Assembly (NCBI GenBank): GCA_019400425.1
Contig: JAFREE010000232.1
Coordinates: 1-29,003, forward strand
Origin: Hymenochaete sp. R1
Lineage: Eukaryota; Basidiomycota; Agaricomycetes; Hymenochaetales; Hymenochaetaceae
DNA: 29,003 nt
Direction of reading: 5' to 3'
The notes below the pieces were generated by a model. That model did not search any database, was not told the DNA's origin, and saw only the letters and a list, made by a program, of their open reading frames with translations. This document shows positions 1 through 10,256 of this stretch, piece after piece. A program made the translations under genes and the position numbers. Numbering within the stretch: the stretch's first letter is position 1; each line of letters opens with the position of its first letter.

Positions 1-156
1 GCGTTTGTAGCGCTGTCGGAGTACATGTTCATGTCCGATACGTCTGTCAAAGTTGAGAAGCCCGAAGTGTCCGGGGTTGGGGGGGCTGTCGACAAAGACG
101 AGTCTGTCATCGCCTCTGCTGCATCCTCCGCCGCATCCATTGTTACTTGCTTTTGA
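1..156 (+). CDS. Possible 3' end of an unidentified gene (partial)
   Basis: The first reading frame is open from the window edge for 51 codons and ends at TGA 154-156. The peptide is Ser/Ala/Val-rich with several acidic residues (for example the segment VDKDESVIASAASSAAS). Such a composition is common in disordered C-termini of fungal proteins. No family is recognised, and the start lies outside the window. It could equally be a chance open frame; the call rests only on composition and lack of stops. Confidence 0.22.
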   Translation, partial: AFVALSEYMFMSDTSVKVEKPEVSGVGGAVDKDESVIASAASSAASIVTCF

Positions 157-982
157 TCATTCGCGCTGACCGTTGTTGCCTCTCGTCCGACTCCCACGTC
201 CACCGTGCTCGCACTAGTCGATGCGGTTCTCCTGCTTCTGGAGTTCATCTCAAGCGTAACGCTCGTTCTCGCCTTGGTCGATATCACTGCCAAGTTGGAG
301 ACATCGGAAGGATCTTCATTCTTGTTTGCTCTTTGCTCTGCTCGTCGTCGTCGCATGGCGGTGGCAGTAAGAGTAAGATACGAGGTGTGTCAAATTCAGG
401 CTTCCCCATACCAGAGGAGGGAAGATGAAGAGATGAAGGCATATGACACCTGCACGTGATCATGACCCGTTGTGTAATTTTGTGTATAATGGGCGGAGTG
501 CGATAAACTCGGTGGCTAATCAAAACACTAAAATCCCTGACATTAGTCTGAGCTACCGGTATACTAGCACTTGTCTCATGATTATAATCTATTATCATCT
601 TCATTGGAATTAATCACGATCAATGTCCCCGTATTCAACTGTTAATTTCCCTTCTTAATTAGTACTACTCACTGGCAGCACCAAAACAATACCAATAACT
701 TCTCTAACCATATTTTGCGAGAACGCTCTTACATTTAAACTGAGCATGTCAGGCTTGAGAGGAGCGAAGTGTAATTACAGCTGGCTGTGCCACACACAAA
801 ATACATGAGGAGACTCAGAGTACTAGCTTCAAAAAGTCCCGATCGTAAGCTACTACTAGTTACGATGACGGACATAGTCCGGCTCATCGTTTTCACTAAG
901 GGAGGAGTCTGAGGAGGGGGGGGGGGGGCAAGTTCCTGCCTATTTTGAAAAAAGTATAGTCCTTATACACTTTACCCGGACC
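157..982. other. Gene-free stretch with a poly-G tract
   Basis: Only short, overlapping reading frames on both strands with no recognisable protein. The one distinct element is an uninterrupted run of 13 G at 916-928, a likely length-variable or error-prone site. I see no RNA gene here. Confidence 0.5.
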
Positions 983-1399
983 GTGCCTGAATATTTGCTT
1001 GCTCAGCATGTCTCACTTCTCATTTCTCAGCAACTTCCAAGTTCGCGAAGCTCATTGACTCCAACGAAACAGAAACGAAATCATGCGGCGCTTTCAGATG
1101 TCACCTCTCACCACAACAGCCCAAGATCGCAAAGGATTGCCAGCTCCTCAATTCCCTCTCGCACTTCTCCTTCACGACACAAGTCTCAGAAGATCGTGCA
1201 AGCGAGGCCGGACCACACCTCGTTGAGTCCGAGCCCATCGAAGCGGAGCAAAAAGACTCTCGTCAATGCCAATGAAGCTACTGGGAAATATTACGGTAAA
1301 TTTGACGCGATGTTCGATACTACGCCGTCCAAGCCACAGCAGCCTCTGAAGCGGACTCTTGGAGCCGTGGAACAGAACTCGTTCCCCACCTTGTCGTGA
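983..1399 (+). pseudogene. Ser/Pro/Lys-rich coding remnant, unidentified
   Basis: Open for 139 codons, ending at TGA 1397-1399, but with no in-frame ATG until very late (about 1310), so a first exon is missing or the gene is broken. The peptide is highly polar, with many SP/TP dipeptides and a basic cluster SPSKRSKK near residues 83-90 that resembles a nuclear localisation signal. A more ordered segment, GKYYGKFDAMF, follows. This composition fits a nuclear, phosphorylated, disordered protein region. No domain is recognised. It lies just upstream of the sucrase/ferredoxin-like remnant and probably belongs to a different gene. Confidence 0.3.
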
Positions 1400-1498
1400 C
1401 ACACCGTGTTCAGCGCCGACATTCAGCGTTCCCGGCCATACACCTTTCTGCGACCAAAAAATACGAGGGCGCGGCCAGAGCCATAGCGAGCGCCAGTG

Positions 1499-2332
1499 AT
1501 GTCGACTTTACGCGCTCTTACTCGAATGAGAAAGAGCTTGAATGGCATCTTCATGCGTGCTTGCGTTCTAGCCAATTTGAATGGACGTTCTCATCAAGCT
1601 AGGATCTGTACGAGCTTCAGTAATCCTCAACGTTCATTCTCAACGAGTCTCGGTACTTGTCATCCCCTCGCGTCAAACACCCTTAGCGATACTAGCCCCT
1701 CCTTGAACTCAACATCCCCTCCCACCCTCTTCGCCATCCTATCCACCAAAACTCGACAAAGACTTCTCGCCGCTCGGGAGAGAGATGACTGTTCGCGCGC
1801 TGAAGGCTGGTCTAGGAAATGGTGGAGGACTTGTCAATTTTTGGTTTGATGGAGAGGCGGGATCGAGGTCTGGGATGGGAAAGGACGTGGAGGAGGGAGG
1901 AGTGGAGACGTACCCAGTGCGAGCGTACGGGCGGTTCGAAGATGGGCTGAATCGGCGTCTTTCGTTGCCTGGACGTCTCTCAATGGCACAACATACCCCA
2001 TCGGTGCTCGAAGAGCTTGAAAGGCGCATTGCATTTCCTCGAATTTGCGAAAGAGCCGATGCTGATGAGGACGTGCTTCTGCTTGTATGCACGCATCATG
2101 ACGCATGGAGCTCGCGATTGTCGGTGTGGTGATACAGGTGCGGCGGTCTACCGCGCGCTACGGGAAGAGGTCGCTGCGCGCGTTGGCGAAAGTGGACGCG
2201 TCAGAATGATGCCGCTATGGACTTTTGGCAGAAGGTGAAAGTGGGAGAGATTGCGCACGTTGGGAGTGCATAAGTACGTTCTTGATTTTCGATTGCCCGG
2301 AGAGGCTGATTTTAACGTTGCTTATGCGTAAC
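1499..2332 (+). pseudogene. Sucrase/ferredoxin-like (Aim32-type) pseudogene
   Basis: The family is a thioredoxin-fold [2Fe-2S] protein; Aim32 in yeast is mitochondrial. The part from about 1703 reads as this family: a PSYPPKLDKDFSPLG segment, a GGGLVNFWFDGE segment, then the signature CTHG-ARDCRCGDTG, and finally a GEIAHVG-HKY stretch near 2242-2276. ATG 1499 opens an Arg/Ser-rich stretch without acidic residues that could be a mitochondrial presequence, in a different frame. Lesions: a frame change between about 1650 and 1703; a 10-bp insertion in the signature (acgcat at 2091-2096 and again at 2101-2106) shifting frame; a second shift near 2264. The family assignment is firm from the two motifs; the N-terminus is inferred. 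Confidence 0.7.
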
Positions 2333-2931
2333 ACACGCCGCGAACCTCATCCAATGTCGCAGCGCGAAATCTCGTTTGTCGCGCCGGTTCAAAGACAAGT
2401 GATGGAATTTCAGCTCCGTCGTCATCTCCCATTTCTATGGTGGAGGTTTCGTCCAGCAAACCGACATCAAGTACATTGGCACTAAAATCTTGAATCCAAT
2501 CGCTCAAAACGAAGACGCCATGCCCACCTGCTCTTGCAGAGGGAAATCGGAGGCTGATGTATCCTATACCGGAGAGCATTGCTGTACCAAGATTGAAGCT
2601 TGGCCTCATTCGGAGGACGGAGAAAGGGATGGAGAGGGAAGGTATGCAATGAAGGCCGCTCGAAGTGGATGGCTTCATGGAGGATTCAGTTCACGAGCGT
2701 TACGTCGCGAGGCATATTCAGTCTTCACGTATGGATGATATGGAGGAGGTCAGTCCACTCTTTCCTCTTCGCAGACCCAATGTCTGCATCATTCACCATA
2801 ACATATGACCATAGGAGGTCGATAACGATAAAGATAGGATCAGAAAGGACATTGGCCATGATGACAGATACAAATTGACGAATTATGGTAGAGTTTGGGT
2901 TTCCTCAACAACTCAACCAAAGCTATCAGCA
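2333..2931. other. Decayed sequence with one 107-codon minus-strand open frame
   Basis: A minus-strand frame from ATG 2643 to the stop at 2322 is free of stops and has a protein-like composition (for example VLSDWIQDFSANVLDVGLLD), but matches no family I recognise. The plus strand has only broken short frames. It may be a fragment of a gene once next to the sucrase/ferredoxin-like gene. No exon structure could be supported. Confidence 0.25.
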
Positions 2932-3387
2932 ATGTTATCCGCACCGGCGGCTCCGCCTCCTCGTCTGGCTCAGACTGACTCTGGGTCTGCTTCCGGATCT
3001 GACGCTGGTTTGGCTATCAGTTCAACTCAGACGAGATCTCCTGAGGAGGCAAGCAGCATCACCGCAGATGGAACTGCTAGTGCAAGCGGCACTGCGGCGA
3101 CTGATGGGAGCTCGCTCCTGTCATCATCAAACTTGACGGCGGGTGCATCTCATGATGCCGCAATTAATGTCGATGAGTGGACGTTTGTTCCTGCTACATC
3201 TGCGAATGCGGGTGCGAGTGCGACACGTGTATCCGCTTCTGCGTCTGGCACAGTGTCAGTGGCTCAGCTCGATGGTGATTGTTTTCCTCTGTTCGTGTGT
3301 ACTGCATGGATTGATTTGTCGGTTGTGAATAATCTCGGACACTTCACATGGACTTTGGTATTTTCTGTATACCAATTACTCTGGTAG
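2932..3387 (+). CDS. Ser/Ala/Thr-rich hypothetical protein
   Basis: ATG 2932 opens a frame running to 3387. Residues 1 to about 115 are Ser/Ala/Gly/Thr-rich with one more ordered patch, INVDEWTFVP, near residue 80. After VSVAQLD (about 3270) the composition becomes hydrophobic and intron-like. A donor at 3273 (GTGATTG) and the acceptor-like AATTACTCTGGTAG before 3388 could splice this out, so the coding part may stop near 3272 and continue downstream. The low-complexity composition gives no function. It could be a linker region of a larger gene or a remnant. Confidence 0.3.
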   Translation: MLSAPAAPPPRLAQTDSGSASGSDAGLAISSTQTRSPEEASSITADGTASASGTAATDGSSLLSSSNLTAGASHDAAINVDEWTFVPATSANAGASATRVSASASGTVSVAQLDGDCFPLFVCTAWIDLSVVNNLGHFTWTLVFSVYQLLW

Positions 3388-3680
3388 AGGTTCTGCTCGA
3401 TTCATATCGAATCATGCCGAGTAAATTACCTGAATGATAGCACCAAATTATTTATACATGAAGGGTGACTTGTTACGAGGAAAGGATGAGAGTATGCATG
3501 TACCAGTAGTCTACACGTACCCTGTGCAAATTCTTTGCTCTTTTTGGAATATTAATATTGTCCGTGAGCGTGAGCCCGGCCCATCTTTTGACACCTTCCC
3601 GTCATCGTTTCTGCCGCGCCTAGCGGCCATAGCCATCCAGTAGTAGGAGCCTGAGTTTCAGGTTCTGAGCATCAGACTCA
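3388..3680. other. Intergenic stretch, AT-rich, no gene seen
   Basis: Only short frames without recognisable content. It contains the 3' flank of the minus-strand gene ending at 3681. Confidence 0.4.
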
Positions 3681-4732
3681 TCACTTGGGAAAGTTGGACT
3701 GGTTCTTGAGATACGACTTCAGTAAATCCTTTGCGGGCCAGTTTCTTTCGTACTGCTGCAGAACAGGGTGCAACTGCCGCAGCTAAGCAAGAAAATGTAT
3801 AAGTGGGTGATATAAGAAAGCCGATACCAGTAATACGGGAAAGGGGACTACTACCTCCTCCGAAAAAGTTTCAATCGCTTCAGCACTTTGTGAAGCAAAT
3901 TTTTCGTGCATTTTATGCTTCTTGACCAGAATGCGGGTGTCAGTCTGCAAGCAGAGTGCACATATTCGTGTTAGCATCTGACATTGTATGCATGACCAAA
4001 AACCAAACCTGGAGGTTTTTGTACTGCTCATCAGGAAGATTGAGCGTGTCCTTCAGGTTATACCCTCGTCGCCCCGGCCTCCCCGCTTCTCCGTTTGGTT
4101 TAGGAATTAAACGCATTTGCTGACGGGGGCGGAAGCCGCGCTTTGGCTGGTGCTCAGCGTCGAGCTCAGGGCTGGCAGCAGGAGCTGCAGGACTCGCATA
4201 TGTATACTCGGTCGCCGATTCCGAGTCAATGGGGAGGTGCCGTTCACCATCTGGCCTCTTGCTTAGCAGCACTTGATCCAAGCGTGTGTGATTTACTAGA
4301 ATTTGGAGCACCTCGTGTGATACTCGTTGCTCTGGCCCAAATGTAAACGTTTTGACAAGAGGGGGGAAATGCCGTAGGGTCTTTTCTTCGCTTTTGAGCC
4401 GAGGTTCGAGTTCAAGTTGACGAGACATATCTTGCGCATTTGAGTCACTGGCCAGCCAGACTAGGTTGCTCTTATACTGGTACATTGCCCACCTATAACG
4501 AGGGGTGATCCCGAGGTAATGACCCGAAGGTGCGCGATAGTACAAGAAAGATAAATCAGAATCAATGGCACTGGCAGATGTCGGGCCTGTGCTATTTCCG
4601 CATGTACTACTCTTCGCACGTTACCGTCACCTCCTTTTATTGTTCTTATTGTCATTTCCTTTTACTTTTGCTACCTACATTATTGTTGCCGTCGTCTTCG
4701 TTGCTGAGGGAAAGCGCACAGGCCACTGGCAT
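3681..4732 (-). CDS. Gene A: hypothetical protein of an apparent Agaricomycete lineage-expanded family
   Basis: Proposed exons, reading leftward: 4732-4679, 4611-4009, 3944-3855, 3782-3681 (282 codons plus TGA 3683-3681). All junctions are phase 0. The last two introns are convincing (GTTTGG..TTGCAG and GTAGTA..CTTAG); the first junction is weak because its acceptor lies in a purine-rich stretch, so the N-terminus is uncertain. The middle is a polar region with an aromatic start (YYRAPSGHYLGI, RYRWAMYQYKSNLVWLA). The C-terminus has GRPGRRGYNLKDTLNLP, then a helical segment and LHPVLQQYERNWPAKDLLK. From memory, this GRxGRxGYxL...NWPxxDxxxxYL arrangement recurs in uncharacterised Agaricomycete proteins; no biochemical role is known to me. 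It is divergent from gene B across about 130 bp. Confidence 0.55.
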
Positions 4733-4862
4733 GCATCCGTTGTTATTGCCGAAACACAGGAATGTCGTTGTCGCACCAAGCGGCCTCTCAGGCTGGCCCG
4801 TCTCTTTTATATATACCCAAGAATCGCTTTCCTAAACACATTATCCGAGGCTTCTCTCAACA
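4733..4862. promoter_or_regulatory. Candidate bidirectional promoter of genes A and B
   Basis: The 130-bp interval between the proposed ATG of gene A (4732, minus) and that of gene B (4863, plus) holds a self-complementary TATATATA at 4808-4815. It lies about 50 bp upstream of the gene B ATG and about 75 bp upstream of the gene A ATG, so it could serve either strand. Shared use is an inference from spacing. Confidence 0.45.
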
Positions 4863-6952
4863 ATGTTAGAGTCAGACAATTCAAGCTCAACACGTACACA
4901 AACGCCTCAGATATCCTCGGCGAGTTTGTATCTCGTGTGTCATCTTTCAACGTTACTACAGTTCTACCTACTCACAATCGTCCAGACTCCATTGCCGTCG
5001 CATTCATCTGCGTTCGACTTCTCCGCGCGTGCCACTGCCACTGGCCCGCCGGCAGACGCAGATACAGTTCAGAATCATGGTCCTGACACGGTGCATAGAC
5101 TCAACTTCGGACTTTATCCGTGCTGATTATTTTCTCACTTCAGTCGAATATCAACTCTGCTCTTTCCGAGGGCGAGGACACCCATGGACCTGTTGAGAAT
5201 GTTCGGGTAGCGCGGCCGATATATATAAGTGTATGCACCTGCTTTGCTATCACTGCTCATTGGATTCTCTAACCTTTACTGTATAAACCATCTGCTATCC
5301 TAAGCCATATGACACACTCCCCTCCATACACGGCCTCCCAGAAGACAGCGATAGTATGCTTGTGGGTTGTTCTATGTTCTCTATGAGTTGCCTGTCGCTT
5401 AGTGGTGATGACGACCGCAGCTGAGCGAAGGCGATGGACCCACTGAAAGAATGGGATGGTCTGCGTCCGTAAGTGTTTAGAAAGTCCTCTTGACCCTTCA
5501 TCGCTCAGATCTTTACATCGTTCATAAAGGAAGAGGCTGTCAGCGAGACTGAAGCCAGCTCCCTCGCCGGCGAGGCACTAGGCATGACGAACATAGGCGC
5601 TGCCCTGGAGAATCTCAGACAGACTGCAGCAGATCTAGGCGATGTCACAAGACGCATCACCCGCATAAATGATGAAAAATTCGCATACATCAAAGGCCAG
5701 CTGGACCAGGTGGCAGGCACTGTTGAGAGGCTTGCTAACGCTAACCCATCTAAAAGTTACAATGGGAAAGCGGCATCTCCGAAGATGGAGGTCGACGAAA
5801 GTGACCCAAGATGGAATTCCGGTTTTGAAAGCGCTGATGAAGGTTTCGAAGAGGTCTTCGACCTTCCAAAGCCCAGGACTGTGGCAAAGCGAAGAGACGC
5901 CTCTACAAACACTTTCTACGTGAGTGTCTTCTCGCAGCAACTTGCTCTATTTCATTGACAGATCCTACAATAGAGCGTTGTGAGGTATTTTTTGAAAAGC
6001 TCGGGTATATTCCCAACCGGTGACTGCACACCAAAGCAAGCCTTCAATTCCGAAATCGAGGAGTTCAACGAGCTCGGCGCAGAACCGCCCCTTCAGGATC
6101 TACGTTTGGATTGGTCCTTTAAAGCTACTCGTTGGAACAACGCAGTATATAGCGCGCTTGCCAAGGAGCTACGTCGGGCTATCAAGGCAAACGAACTACC
6201 GCCCATCAGATGGAAATATGTTCAAGACATTGCTGATGCTGACGGGAAAAATAGGATGGAATTTCTTGAAACCCGAGTGAGGAAAACGATAGAAAATCAA
6301 AAGGGAAAGGTGCAAAAAGCGCATGAGAGGGCACTTCTTTCGGACTCTCAATCACCGACGCCAGACATTGGTTCTACAGCGGCCGCTAACAGGAGAGCAA
6401 GCCGACGGCACGGTGTACGCTTATGTCATCTTCTCATACATCCCTAAATACTTACAATTTCGATGGTATTGCTTCAAGACATTCGAACGCCGGAAACGAA
6501 TCGTGCACGGCGGAGCATTCGAGGAGTGCATCAGCAATCAAATCGGTGCTATTCTTCGAAAACTCGGCATACCCGGGATGAGTGACGACGAAACCGATAC
6601 CGAAAAGAACGTCCTACCGAAGGTAGTAAGAAGGCGTAAGCTCAGCTGGCTTTCCGACGATGTGTCGAGGCTTATGGAAGCTATTGAGACCTATCGACCA
6701 GCCGTGGAAAACTCGATCTTGTTCGATCCAAGGGGAAATAAACCCCTCAAACGCCTCTGGGAGCCGAGAACAACTGACCGATTGCGGTTACCTGTGAGAG
6801 GCCTGCCGATGAATTGGTATGATAGTGATTTTCGTCGAAAATTAACTCCCTCCGAGAGGAGGAATTTGGCATGGCAAGCCCGCGAAGAGGTCCCGGATTT
6901 GGTCAGTTCCGATATAGTAGTTCTTGGTATTGAAAGAAAGCTTATACATTGA
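4863..6952 (+). CDS. Gene B: seven-exon hypothetical protein with a GMSDDET motif (apparent lineage-expanded Agaricomycete family)
   Basis: Proposed exons: 4863-4934, 4986-5090, 5144-5206, 5421-5468, 5509-5919, 5974-6414, 6479-6952, giving 537 aa. Every junction is phase 0 and the join is open throughout, which supports the model. The N-terminal 100 residues are Ser/Thr/acidic and disordered. Next come an Asn/Arg-rich helical segment (LENLRQTAADLGDVTRRITR), an acidic linker, and a conserved-looking core (LQDLRLDWSFKATRWNNAV). A long basic helix follows (exon 6), then the motif LGIPGMSDDETDTE, and a C-terminal LPVRGLPMNWYDSDF. The order LDxS..W - basic helices - LGxxGMSxDE - PVxGLPxNxYD matches, from memory, a large uncharacterised Agaricomycete family. 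Intron 4 (214 nt) is longer than the rest and may hide an exon; it also contains TATATATAA at 5220-5228, a possible alternative promoter. Confidence 0.68.
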
Positions 6953-7197
6953 TGTAGCAATGGTTTACGTCCTAGATGCCTCTGTTTGACAGCTTGTTAT
7001 TGCTCGATCGCTCTTGCACTGCGAGCCATGTGTTCCGGCAGCCAGTTATTGTTGCTTTTCTTGTAATTTACATAGAGCGCTCGTCAACGTACTCTCTCCT
7101 AGTGGCGGACATTGTCTATAACATGGTCTGATTTGGCGGTGATATTCTACCTGTGTAAAGGCAAGCAAGGCAAAATGTTCTTTTTCTTTTCATTTCG
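6953..7197. other. 3' flank of gene B, no gene seen
   Basis: No reading frame of note. No clear inverted copy of the left flank of gene A (3388-3680) was found by eye. Confidence 0.4.
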
Positions 7198-7570
7198 TCA
7201 GAACCGTCGCACCTGAGCAAAAAAACCATTCACATCCTCCGAATTCCTCGCATGAGCAAAGACATCGGCTCTAGACCGGAGGCGACGACGTCGCATTTTT
7301 TCATTAACATTTCTTCCCATCGGTCTTCCTCTCCTTTTTCCCTTCCTCGCGCTCCCCTTCACCAGCAGTCTCGTAATTTGCAGGCACGTTGAGCAGATCA
7401 CGGGGCTTACGGCATCTTTCGGCGCCCATCTTTAGGACAATATTAATGGCGTCATCCTCGATCTCAAGTGACATCATCTTCAAGAGTATCGGTTTCGTTG
7501 CACAACAACACTTCGACGTGCCGCCTACATTGAACAAAGAAAACGTCGTTTCATCCGCAGGGTGATTCAA
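7198..7570 (-). pseudogene. Unidentified minus-strand coding remnant
   Basis: Two overlapping minus-strand frames. The upstream one (7570 to about 7360) gives a protein-like stretch with a Cys cluster (TSKCCCATKP) followed by LEIEDDAINIVLKMGAERC and PRDLLNVPANYETA. The downstream one (to 7198) is very basic (KGKRRGRPMGRNVNEKMRRRRLRSR) and ends in VNGFFAQVRRF. They could be joined by a frame change near 7355, but no convincing splice pair was found. No family recognised. Confidence 0.25.
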
Positions 7571-7620
7571 AGGCGTAGTGCTGATTTACTCAGAAGCAAT
7601 AGGTATATAACTCGATAGCT

Positions 7621-8383
7621 TTGCTTATCACGTCACCTTTCTCACCTTCACGACATTCTCTGGCAGATTACATCTTATGTTACAAATGCGCCACAGCTTA
7701 CCGTTCATTAAGTTATCACCAATCTGTGCCTCATGTCCTCATTAAAGCAATCGAACTCGCTGCTGGATCCTTCGACAAAGCGCTTCTAACGCAAGGAAGA
7801 ATGCACGTCAAGGACGGCGAATGGAAAGCCGCTCGCAAATTTCTCACGAAATATAGTCAGAGTGTGAAATCTGATCTGATCAGACTGCCAGAGAACTGCT
7901 TTTCGAAATTACTGAAGGAGAAGCTGCAGCTCAGAAGGCCCTCCGAAGTTCGCGTGCGGAATGTCACAAACTTGCGTCGAAGCAACGACGGACAGCTTCG
8001 CACCTCGATAATCATAGCATCCGAGAACAACACTCAAACCATTTACTTGCGGCAGTTGACATGCAATAAACCGTCGGAAACCTTGTCCGGATAATGCATT
8101 TTTGATCGACGACTTCGCTTTTCCCCCGAATCGCACAAATTTCGTATTTCCTCCCACCACCTCCGAGTCCGTCACAGGCACATTTTGTGGCGGAACAACG
8201 CTTGCATTTCGACCTCCATGCATCTCGCGGCACAAAAAGTTGAAGAAGCTCGACAAGGCTTTCGAGGAACCCGAGAAACTACGAGTGGCGAACAAATGCC
8301 GTGACTGGCGTGGCGTCGTTAATTATAACCACGTCGAAAGGTCTATCTCAGCCATCAGCGTCAGCGGTGGCTTTGCAAATTGA
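7621..8383 (+). pseudogene. Unidentified plus-strand coding remnants
   Basis: Two consecutive plus-strand frames (to 8094 and about 8105-8383) have protein-like composition: an amphipathic helical part (PHVLIKAIELAAGSFDKALL, EWKAARKFLTKYSQSVKSDL) and a basic part (RHKKLKKLDKAFEEPEKLR). The first has no in-frame ATG before 7801, and the second is separated by a stop and a frame change. The minus strand is also open at 7909-8295, so the coding strand is not certain. No known domain. Confidence 0.25.
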
Positions 8384-9022
8384 CTAAGAGTCGAAGAAGC
8401 TAGAGGTTTCCGCGCCGGTATCACCCCTTCGCATAAAGAAACAAAGGAAAATGCGTACCTCTTGATGTGCCGGGCGTACGTGAAGCTCGAGTAGGCAAAG
8501 AAGGCGGAGTAGTGGTGTGAAGTGTTGTTTAAGTTTTTGTTTAAGCTTGAAGAAGATATGGATAGGTTGATCAGGAGGAGAGAAGCCAGGCTCTGAGGCT
8601 CATGAAGGGGGACTGGGACGGTCCCGTTCATTGGCAGTCTCTTGAGAAGGCGTTCGGAATCGGCGGAAGTTCGAATGAAGATATACATCATGATGTATCT
8701 TCCAAACTGAAACGATGCTCAGTTGTGCGAGGCGTCTCCAGAGGACACAGCAGTTCCTCATAACTATGCAGTCTCGCCAGAAGAACCACGTCGGGCTGCG
8801 TGAATCTAGACCATCATGATTGAGACCATTAATTGTATATCTAGTTAGGGAGGGGTCTTGCAACTTAAGACTCTATCCCTTAACTTAGATTTGAATGGGT
8901 ACTACCGCCGTGGTGTCCTCATCCTTCTATACCCACTTCTGTTTGTACGTTCCCTTAACACGCTCCCTCTTATCCCGTCATCTCATTTTCATTTCCACGT
9001 ATACTCTCCTAGCCATCTCAGC
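8384..9022. other. No gene seen
   Basis: Short frames only, both strands; a brief charged helix LEEDMDRLIRRREARL is encoded around 8548-8595 but stands alone. Pyrimidine-rich stretches become frequent toward 9000. Confidence 0.35.
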
Positions 9023-9825
9023 ATGAATAATGACTCGCAACAACATTCGTCGTCTCCCCCACTACACATACATGTACATATTGAGACGAGTGCTTCATTC
9101 AACCCACAATCACATCTCCCCTCTTTCAATCAATTAGTAGGCCAAGGTCAGCCATTTTCCCACTCAATTACCCGTTGCTAAACCTCTTCTTCTATTTCTT
9201 CTCTTTCTTTCTTTACCTCCCTCGATTATCATCATATGCCATCATGATGTTTTCATCACAATACCCTGCTTCTCATTTTTTATTCTCCGTTGGCTGCGTT
9301 CCCGTCCACGCCTTATAATTACTTGTGTCTGTATCTGTATCTGTACCTGCACGAAATACTAATCGTGCTCGCAATGCCCGTCTGCCTTCCCCGCAACGTC
9401 TCACAGTCATCCCCACCGAACCCAATTATCCTTTCCCATCTCCGACCACTCCTTCCACTCCCACACCCGGGCCCGCACTGCAGTCTTTGAACGTGCATAT
9501 GAACACCTCTTTTTTCACTCGTCTACACCCACCCCATCACCAAACTACATGTATGTACACCCGAACAAATCGCACCCCGATGGCGTACGCGCGCACAGGG
9601 CAAAAAAAAGAGGGGGGGTGGGGCAAGCAGAGCCCGCCATTGGCAGTATCGCATGGGGAAAACGATAACAAGGATGCTCGCAGGCCCGGGGTCAAGTCCT
9701 CGGACACAAACGTACCCGATCCTTCGACAGAAGACAGAGAAGACTTGCAAAGAATGGCGGAGCACAACAGGAAGCTTGACCGGAAGGCAAGCGGGCGCCG
9801 GCGGTGTCTGAGACCGTTCCTGTAG
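9023..9825 (+). pseudogene. Low-complexity coding remnant, part 1 (Ser/Pro/His-rich)
   Basis: ATG 9023 begins a 52-residue Ser/His/Gln-rich peptide ending at 9181 that includes LPSFNQLV, a type of short motif seen near the N-termini of fungal regulators. A second frame (to 9825) is Pro/Thr-rich and ends in a charged stretch, STEDREDLQRMAEHNRKLDR then KASGRRRC. The two are in different frames with pyrimidine-rich sequence between them. I infer a decayed transcription-regulator-like gene, but no DNA-binding domain can be identified. Confidence 0.25.
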
Positions 9826-10256
9826 GTAAACGGCCGAGCGGGAGCGGGACGGTGACAGACAGCATCAGTGACAGCGGGCGATTTTATTTTCGGATTTAGA
9901 AGCAAATAGAGCGGCTTGATCGGCGGTCTGATTTTCGGCTCCCCATGCCGCGCGACGACGACTCATCAGTCGAGATACATGACTCCTTCGCGTTTTCTTC
10001 CGGCGACTGGGCATAGACCGCCTCCGTTTGAGCAATCGCTTTCTGGCGGGCTGCTAGCGAAGGCGAAGGCACATACTGGCAACACTTATTTTGTGTATCA
10101 CCGCTGGGGAGGAGTGTACGACCCATCACGATCTTTTTCTTCCCAGCAGTCGACGTCGACACCTCGCCTCATACTTATTTTGCGCACCGACCGACAGCGA
10201 CCGCGGCTTCTACATACGCCTTTGGAGCTGACGCTTTCTTCTCTTCCTTTCACTCA

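Noticed and set aside
1739..2106. Minus-strand frames of 90-117 codons with Ser/Pro runs
   Set aside because: They are antisense to the sucrase/ferredoxin-like motifs, which are unmistakable on the plus strand.
4385..4420. GGTTCGAGTTC resembling a tRNA B box
   Set aside because: It lies inside gene A coding sequence, and no matching A box, acceptor stem or terminator was found; no tRNA gene was seen anywhere.
3388..7197. Gene A/gene B pair as a transposon with terminal repeats
   Set aside because: No inverted or direct repeat was visible between the two flanks; mobility is left as a hypothesis.
9313..9350. TGTATC tandem repeat as a microsatellite or CRISPR-like array
   Set aside because: Only about three imperfect 6-bp units; no spacers, and the genome is eukaryotic.
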